A DNA stretch of 64,000 nt from contig OX375876.1 of assembly GCA_947359465.1 (NCBI GenBank), positions 122,383,444-122,447,443 on the forward strand, given 5' to 3'. The notes under the pieces were generated by a model. That model did not search any database. It was not told where the DNA came from and saw only the letters and a program-made list of their open reading frames with translations. The translations under genes and the position numbers were made by a program. This document shows, one piece after another, positions 52,001 to 61,000 of the stretch; within the stretch, counting starts at the first letter, position 1; every line of letters begins with the position of its first letter. Origin of the DNA: Metellina segmentata. Its lineage: Eukaryota; Arthropoda; Arachnida; Araneae; Tetragnathidae.

Positions 52001-55000
52001 GGTAGTCTTGATGACTACAAAACTTACAAGTGAATTTATCCTCGTGTCTATAGATGTATCGTATAATTTTAGATAACTCTACAACACATATTTAGTTAAT
52101 ATTAGTTAATAACCAAGGATTAGATATTAAAATCAATTCTTAGGAAAATAATTTAACTTAACCTTGGCAAAAAAATAAGTTTAGGAAAATATCAAAGTTA
52201 ATAATAAAGAAAAAAAAAAATAATAATAATAAAAAAAATATAAATAAAATACTAATAATAAAAATAAAAGTAACTAAAACAAAAAATAAATATAAATAAC
52301 TATAATAATAATAATAATAAATATAAATAACTAAAATAAAATAATAATAAATATAAATAACTAAAATAAAATAATAAAAAAAAATATAAACAATTAAAAT
52401 AAAAAATAAATAAAATAAAAATATATAAAAAAATAAAGCAAATTGTATAGAAAAACCTGTACACTTCATCACTTACCTCTACATTGATTACTAACACAAG
52501 CAAGATGTTGTGGACATTGGTCATTTGTACGACAGCCAACTGGAAAAAAATAAATGTTGATTTCAGAATTCAATTTGAGATAAAGACTTTATTTGATGAA
52601 TAAAAAGAAAAATAATAAAAATGCTAAGCTGGGAAGAAATATAACATTTAAATGAATATACCTTGGCAATGATTTCTGATACATATTTCTCCGTTTTGAC
52701 AGTCTGGATCACGTCGGCAAAGAACTGGAATTAAAGTAGAGACATAAACATTTCGAAGTTAGTGATGAAGAATTTTCTGCATTTCAAAAAGGATTTAATA
52801 AAGCCTTTTGTGATATTGTTCCATGAATATTATCAATATATAATAAAAATAACATTTATATCCGTACTTTTTGTAAAAATTTACTAAAAAGCATCTAAGC
52901 TCAAGAAAAGGAGCATTGAGAACTTACCCAAGCAATGATTGTTAACACATTTTTCTCCCGTACTACAATCGTTATCAGCAACACACTCGACTGAAAGGAG
53001 AAATGCACAATTTATTTTTGAGAAAAGTGCACAGTCATTGAAGAAACTTTAATGTTCAGTATATGTTTCTGCTAATGTATATCAATTATATAACTACTGA
53101 TAAATAGCTTACACATACCTCTACATTTTCCATCCAAACAGTAATGATTAAGAGGACAGTCTGATTCTGAAGCGCATGATGGCAATACTATAGATGAAAT
53201 GAGCATATTAGTACATTGCAAAATCATTATATAATACATCAAAATTCAAGCAAAAGAAAAATCTTAAAAAATATATGGGATTAATTATTCCTTTTGAGCT
53301 ATCACACACCACTGTTAGACATATATAAATACAAATAGTAAACTCGTATATAATAATTAAAAATAAATACTAAATATTAAGCTTGCATAGGAGTTCTTTA
53401 TAGACAAAAAAAATTTAATTAACAGTAATGATGAGAATATTTTACAGATCTTATTTTAACTCACATGTTTTACATTTCACTCTGAACATTTAAAAAAAAT
53501 AATATTTACACAAAATTGAAAGATTTAAAAACTAGTGGCTTTCCCAATTGGTTAGAGATGCAATTTACGTATTTTCTCAAATTTGTTTGATTAAATTCCT
53601 TTATAGATGGTTAATTGAATGACATTAAGTAAAATAAAATAAATAATGGGATATATAATTCGGGTTTGAATAAAATGATAGAATAATACTTACTTCTCTG
53701 ACAGGCTATGTTCGGATTTCCAGTGAAACCAGGTGCACATGTACATTGCTGTCGATGTTGTTGGATCTTACACAGTGTATTGGTACCACATGCTGTTGTA
53801 CTGTCACATGGATCTGTTGAGCGCAAGTTTCGTTAATTATCACTTTAATTAAACAATTATCATATTAATTACGAAAAGTACTTTAGATTATTTAATTTGA
53901 TAAAATTAAGTAGGAACACAACTCATGGTTCCCACTCTTTGATATGAAAAATATTCAAGTACTTTTCCAGGACTTTTCAAAGCCCATTTGAAGTTTTTCA
54001 AGGACTATCGTAAAAATGGCAGAAATTCCTTCTGTAACCCCCCATTTTAGTAGTCAACTGTTCTGAAGAACCTCTCCTTTAATGTAATCCTCTCTTTCAT
54101 TACCATTCACATACTTAACAATTCCAAACATATTTCTAGTCAATATTCCAAGCATGTTATGGGAAAGAAAAAATTCTTAAAAAGAAAAAGTAAGGTAGCC
54201 AAGTTATTATACTTATATTCTATATGTTCGAACTGACACAGAATCCCACTGGCCTTGAGAAAAGAAAATAAACACATGCCTAGATGAACAAGCGTATTTG
54301 GCGTATTCTTCAAAATCGGAATTGAACCACGCCTTCTAAGCGCATGCGTTTCAAGCAGGTTCATACTCAAGAAATTCCAGATTAAAATTTTTCAAAATAA
54401 ATTCAAGTACTTTGCACCAAGTTCAAGTACTTTCTGGGGCCCTTGACAACGAAAATGGAATTCAAGCACTTTTCAAGGATATTCAAGGCCAGTCGGAACC
54501 CTGTAACTAAGGAAATTTCAGGTTATCACTTACTTGTACAGATGTTCAAGATGCACGCTTGTTGTGATGAGCAATCACCATCAACCCTGCAGCCAACTGT
54601 TCATAGAAGAAAGAAAAAGTATGATTGCATTAATTAGTAACTTCAATGAAAGTTCAATTTGTTCAATAGATTCTTGTAAACAAATCAAATAAAAAAAAAT
54701 ATTGATCCATAGTGGTGAGTACCAGTAATATAAATAATTTACCATTACATTGAAGAAATCAATCCGAATTGTCGCTATAAGAATTTTGTATGGTAAACTT
54801 ACTGATGCACTTATTTGCAGCACAGATTTCTCTAGTCAAGCATTCAGGGTCTTCACGGCATCCTAATACGCACTGACCTTGGTGGCAGAGTTCTCGCGTC
54901 GCACAGTCATCGTCGGAACGACAGCGCACTAAGAGAAAGAAAGAGAAAGTTTTAAAAGCACGTCAAATGCACCGAAACTTGGAATTTCAAGATAAAAATT

Positions 55001-58000
55001 AAAATGGATCTCACTGGATAAGATAACAATTTACATTGCTCATATAAAATGCTGTCAGTGGCTGAAACAGGACATTAATAAAATATACAAACCAGGGAGG
55101 CGGGAGTAATAATTATACCAATATTATGAGTATATTTGTGATTTTATTTATTCCTAATGTTTTGGGAAACTTAGGCCAACTAGGACAATATTCAGCCTCA
55201 ATGGGATTGGGTCCCTAGAATGTGGTGCCTCTGGTGTGTGTTTTGTTGAAACTTAAATATTATTCGTCGTATTTAAAAATTGGACCATCCCATTTTGTGG
55301 GCTCATAAAATTATAGTGAGGGGCAAAGGGGTTCACATCCATAGGACTTGGAGCAATTTACAATACTTGCTTTTGTTATTTTTTTAAAAAATTATAAACG
55401 TCTGAAGAAATGGATATAGTCAAGTAATGAAATTACTAAATAGAATTTAATTCAATTCTTTTAAGCCTTTGAAGTCAATTACAACGGTCTTTAAATGTTT
55501 GAAACACTAATACAAACAAGAACTTATTAAGAGATTTATGATTAAAAGAAAATAAATTTTACAAAACACAATTATTTTCATAACACAAAATATTTTCTTC
55601 AAATAATCGACAGTTTTAAGCAGAGTACTCACATTTGCATCTTTTGTTGACACACATATATCCAGAAGTACATTCCTGATCAGTAGAACAATCAACAGTG
55701 ACTGAAAAAGAGGAATTATTATTACTTTTTTGCAGTTTTGATGATTTGCATATAATTTTCTACATTATATAAGCATCATGTGCTACTGATTTCAGATACA
55801 AATACTATCTCCTAAAAACTACTTTTGAAATGTCATGTAGTAACACACATAAAAGTATCAAAATATAACTCTTAAGGGTTGGAATATTTATTAGAGCTTT
55901 ATACATTTTTTGCAACTATACATGAAATATACAAACAGAAAACAAAGCTAATTCCCCCGATACAGTTCAAATTGAAATGATTAAATGCTCCAAATCACAA
56001 AGTTTTAACTCAAATCTTACCTCTGGTGCAACCTCTAAGGGGATCCCTAGGATTTCCGGAGAATCCAGGTAAACAATAACATGCTGCACGATGGTTTTCT
56101 ACACGGCACAAAGCATTGGTTCCGCAAACTCCTGCTGCCTGACATGGATCTGAGTGGTGAAAATATACATTAATAATATAATTAAGCCCTTAATAAAAAA
56201 AACCTAAAACATATTAATGAATGACATAGCAGCTGAGATGAATGTTCTTCAGTTGTATGAAGTTTCAAGTTTCAAACTAGTTATACACAGATATTGAATA
56301 TATTTACGTAAAACACATATCTTTGAATATATTTATGTAATACATATAAAGCCTTTGAAACCTACTTTTACACATAGGTGGTATAGTTGTATAATCACAG
56401 AATGCTGTAAATGGACAGTCACTGTCACCTTGTGGACATTCATTTTCACCTCGGCCTGCAATGAAATGAATTTTAATTTTACATTTGATTACATTCCATA
56501 TCACTGTATAATTATTATTCAACATACATATAAGAATTATTCAAAGCATCTTGAAAATTCAAGATCTTTTTCTTGGAAATAAATATGACGTGTAAGTATA
56601 GACAGTTGAATATCATGTAAAAATAAGATTAAATTTAGAAGTTAAAAAGTAAATGCTTTGTTCAAAATATACCATGAATATCTTAAATGAATTATATTAA
56701 AAGAAAATGAATACTCATTTTAATAAGAAATTTATGCTGAGGGTTTATCAAGTTCTTTAATGTATTTAGCTTTTTTTTTTCAATTTTATTATAAATACAA
56801 AGTTGAACTTTATGCAAGGGTGCTTATGACTGAACTAAGATAGAAAATAAGCGACAAAATGATATCAGAAAGTAGCTATGTTTTAAAATTCTTACATCTT
56901 TCAAGTTACATGAATAATGTTAGGTAATTTTAGAAAATTGCACGTTTATGTGACGAAAAATGAAAACTCACAGCCAGGATCTGCGTATGGACTTCCAATG
57001 CTTCGTTCAGGAGGACAGAAACATTCATAGCCACCGAATTTGTTTTTGCAGATGGACGAGTGATGGCAAGGCCTGCTGGCACAATAGTCGGTCGAGCGAC
57101 ACCCAACAACGGGATCGCCTTCGTACCCTTCGTAGCATCTGCAGATGGGTGCGTGGTTCCTCGACTCGCAGAAAGCGTTTGCCCCACAGATGTTTTGCAA
57201 TTTACATGGATCTACGAAAAAGCAAAACTCGTTTTTATTTCAAAGCGATTTACTGAGAAAGATTCGTGCATGTAAAAGATAAATAACCCTGATTTCATAA
57301 AAACAATAGATTTTTCAATGACTTACCAACACATTCGTATTTCTCGCACACTTCGGCATTGGGGCAATCTTCGTTTCTCAAACATTCCACTAAAAAGGTA
57401 ATAAATAGTTGTAAAGATGTACAATATGTATTTTTTGCAATAGAATACAAAGTCCCAAATCCGGAATTGTCCAAAATCCAAACGTTTTGCCAACTGGCAT
57501 ATTTTTGTTTTTCTCACTTTTTTTTACATACTTCCAACAAATTTTAAAGAACCAAACGTTAAACCAGGACCTAATTGTTGACACAACGCAAAATAATGGA
57601 CAAGTTCAGCGTAGATACCACACAGAAAAATTAGGAAGATTTGCAAGTAAAATTTGTTGCATTACGTTAAAAGGCTTTTTTTTCTTTAAAAAAATTATTC
57701 CTATTTATGTATCTGCTATTTTTCTATTGCAAATGTAAAATTCGCACGTGTGCATGGGGGTTTAGATTAAGGTTTTTATCGACAAAAAATTCGAATGATC
57801 CAAAATCCAGAGTATTCCTGATTTTGGACTTTGTACTGTATAAGAACTATAAAACTATATCACTGATATTATATCCATAACTAAGGTGATATCGGCATTA
57901 TAAAAAAGGGCAATATCTTGATGAAAAGATATCTCGTCATAGTCAAAACTGGTCAGATCTTGATAGACAACAAATCTCATCAAAACAACTAGGAGGGCAC

Positions 58001-61000
58001 TAAGAATATATATGGCACTATAATGACCAAGTACATTTTAATTTCAAACATCTCAATACAGTACATATGACATACATAATAAACTAAAGCTTAATATCTA
58101 ATATCACATGCTTACCTGGTTCGCATCCTCGATCAATAGGGTCACCGATGTAACCTTCCTCGCATCGACAAACAGCGGAATGACCCCTCGAAAGACAATA
58201 AGCATGTGGTGCACACAAAGCCAAGTCACATGGATCTGCAAATTCACAGATTAGAGTTAAATTTATTTGAAAGAATGCTATGAAAATGAATTACAAACAT
58301 GAAACAATACCAAATGAAACCAATTCTTAGCAAACCAGCTGGAAGTTGTACCACATTTAACTAACCTGTCTTTCTAACAGCAATCTTTCTTTAATTTGGT
58401 AATTGTGTTCTGGCAACACCTCTCCATGTTTACTTCTAGAGCCATTCAAACCATTACAAATTACACTTTATTGCCCACTGAATTTGAGCTCGAATGTAAA
58501 CAGCACATTGACTCTCTTTTGCGTTCTGGAAGAGATTGTCTTCCAGTGGATCCCTAGCCATTGTGGCATTTATGGAAAATGAACAGGCTGACACTTTGGC
58601 TAGGGAGGCTTCATCTTTGTACCCATCTTCCTACCAGGTCCCTCTTCGAAATGCTAAGAGACTTTTTGGGAGCAAAATCAGACTTGGTACAATTTCTGCT
58701 CTTAGGAATATGGCAGATGGAAAACCATGGGCTTGCCTTCTGGATGGCCAACAGCGCTCACGTCTTTCCCTCCTTCCCAGGGCAGAAGGAGTTGCAAATT
58801 TTAGAATTATTAATGGACATGACTATTTGCAGGCCCACTTACATAAAATCAACTTGGTTGATTCACCTCACTGTGTACTTTGTGGCACCTCGCATATGAC
58901 TGGGGAGCATCTCTTTAGTTGACCCTCTCTTTCTAACGTCCGCTCCAGTGATGACTTTCGGGCCCTCACACCTTCTGGAGACACTTCGATTTTATACTGG
59001 ACTGCAAGACGCCTCATATCCAAAATGACGATGGCGGGCGTAATTAAAAAAAAAAAAAACTTCCAGGGTTGTGTGCTACTAGCTTCTTCATCGCTATTAT
59101 CTCTGATGCATAGTTCCCTTATTTAACTTATAATAAATCTATTTCTATAGCATATTGTCTTGAAGACTCAATCATAATAATTATTTTGGCAGAGTAAAAA
59201 TAAATTATAGCATTTTTAAATTTTAAGTTCACAGCTTAGACAATAGCATGAGCAGACGAGTAGATGTTTGGTGAGAGAGCCTGGGGGCTGAAGACACTTC
59301 ATCTCCAGTGAACTTGAAGATAATATTTCAGTAAGAAACCAGAATATGTAAAACTAAACATCACTCAACATTAACACAACAACATCGATTAATATCCATA
59401 TAAGAAACTTTAAATTTTATTTCAAATGAATGAGTATTTAAATTAAATTTTGCCATCAAATATAAATACATACCTATGCAATCATTGTAGCCCTTGGTGC
59501 TAGCTCGACACACCTGACTGTCACCACATTCATTATCCCTGTTACACCGATTATCTACAAAGAAAAAGTTAGTGTGAGATTTTTAACAACTCTCTTAAGT
59601 AAAAGTATCGAAAATATCTTGAAAGTAAATATAAAAAATATTCTTCAAGAGAAATATTTACAGCTCAAATTAAATGTTATTTTCTTATTTGGTTTGTGAT
59701 CTTTATAGTCAACGATACAAAAATATTAGTAAAGTAACTATAAAAATATTTCCAAAGTAACTTACCAACAATACATTTTCCAGCAGTGCAAACTTGGTAT
59801 TCAGGGCAATCACTTTCTGATAAGCATATCGCTGTTGAAAGAGAAATAGGATGATAAATAAAAATTATACAAACCTATATTAAACGGCCAAAAACAGAAA
59901 TTATCTTCTAAAAGAAAAAGTATAAAATCCATTTTGTGAGAACATTTAAAGTTTGAAAATACTTACATGTACAACGTCCCAGTTCACAACGCTCTTTGGA
60001 ACCACAGTCTCGATCTCTGTTACAAGGAACTGTAAAATACACATGCTTAAAAATTTGCTTACACTAATTACAATTAAAGATTATAGATTTGGATGATTTC
60101 AATCTGCTCATGATTTGAAGTAAAAGCTATTTATTTACTAAATCTTTAGGATAAATATTCAAATACACATTAGATGTTATAACTCTTAATATTAACATTT
60201 TCTTTCACTTGAGAAACTATTTCCAATATTGGAATGCTAAGTGAGCTATGCTATAATTAAAACAATTTTAAAATACACGTTCATAACAACAATTACATTA
60301 ACCATACATTAAAGGCCAGTACTTTGCATAATTCATTAATTTTTCAAATTATGCAATTAAATTTGATATTATTGGTTAAAATACATTATGATACATTTTA
60401 CATAAAATCCTACAAAGAACAATTGCAAACATCTTGTTTAATTTTAAAAGTCAAATGACAGATATGGAATGTTAATATATACCATTGCATACACCCTTCT
60501 GACATAATTCACCAGCAGGACAGTTGATATCGGTGTCACAAGGAATGATTTCTAGAATAAAGGTACAAAATTAATTAAGATTTTAAACGGCACTAATGAT
60601 TGTTTAATTTTGTATAAACATGAGCTGCATGTAAATGAAAATACAATTTACTCACTTCTGCATCCAGCAATGGGATCACCATAGAATCCATCTCGACACC
60701 TGCAAAGTGCTCCATGATTCCTTGCTTGGCAGACTGTGTTCTGGCCACAATTAGCTTGGCTTGAGCAAGCATCTGTAAACAAGAAATTGATTAAGATAAG
60801 TTTAAAATGGAAAGGTAAGTTAAATAAAAATTAAGATGCAAGAAAGTTTTGGATGAGAATAAAATTGAAATAATTTTGTGAAACTTACCGATGCAATTGT
60901 TCTTTTCACACACTTGATTGTCTTTACACTCTTCATTGATTGTACATTCCACTATAACAAAGTAAAAAGAGTTAAAAAGTCCTGTATAACATAATCTCTT

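Noticed and set aside
52158..52539. Hydrophobic minus-strand frames suggesting membrane proteins
   Set aside because: Translation of an A/T microsatellite; Tyr/Phe/Ile runs are a composition artefact.
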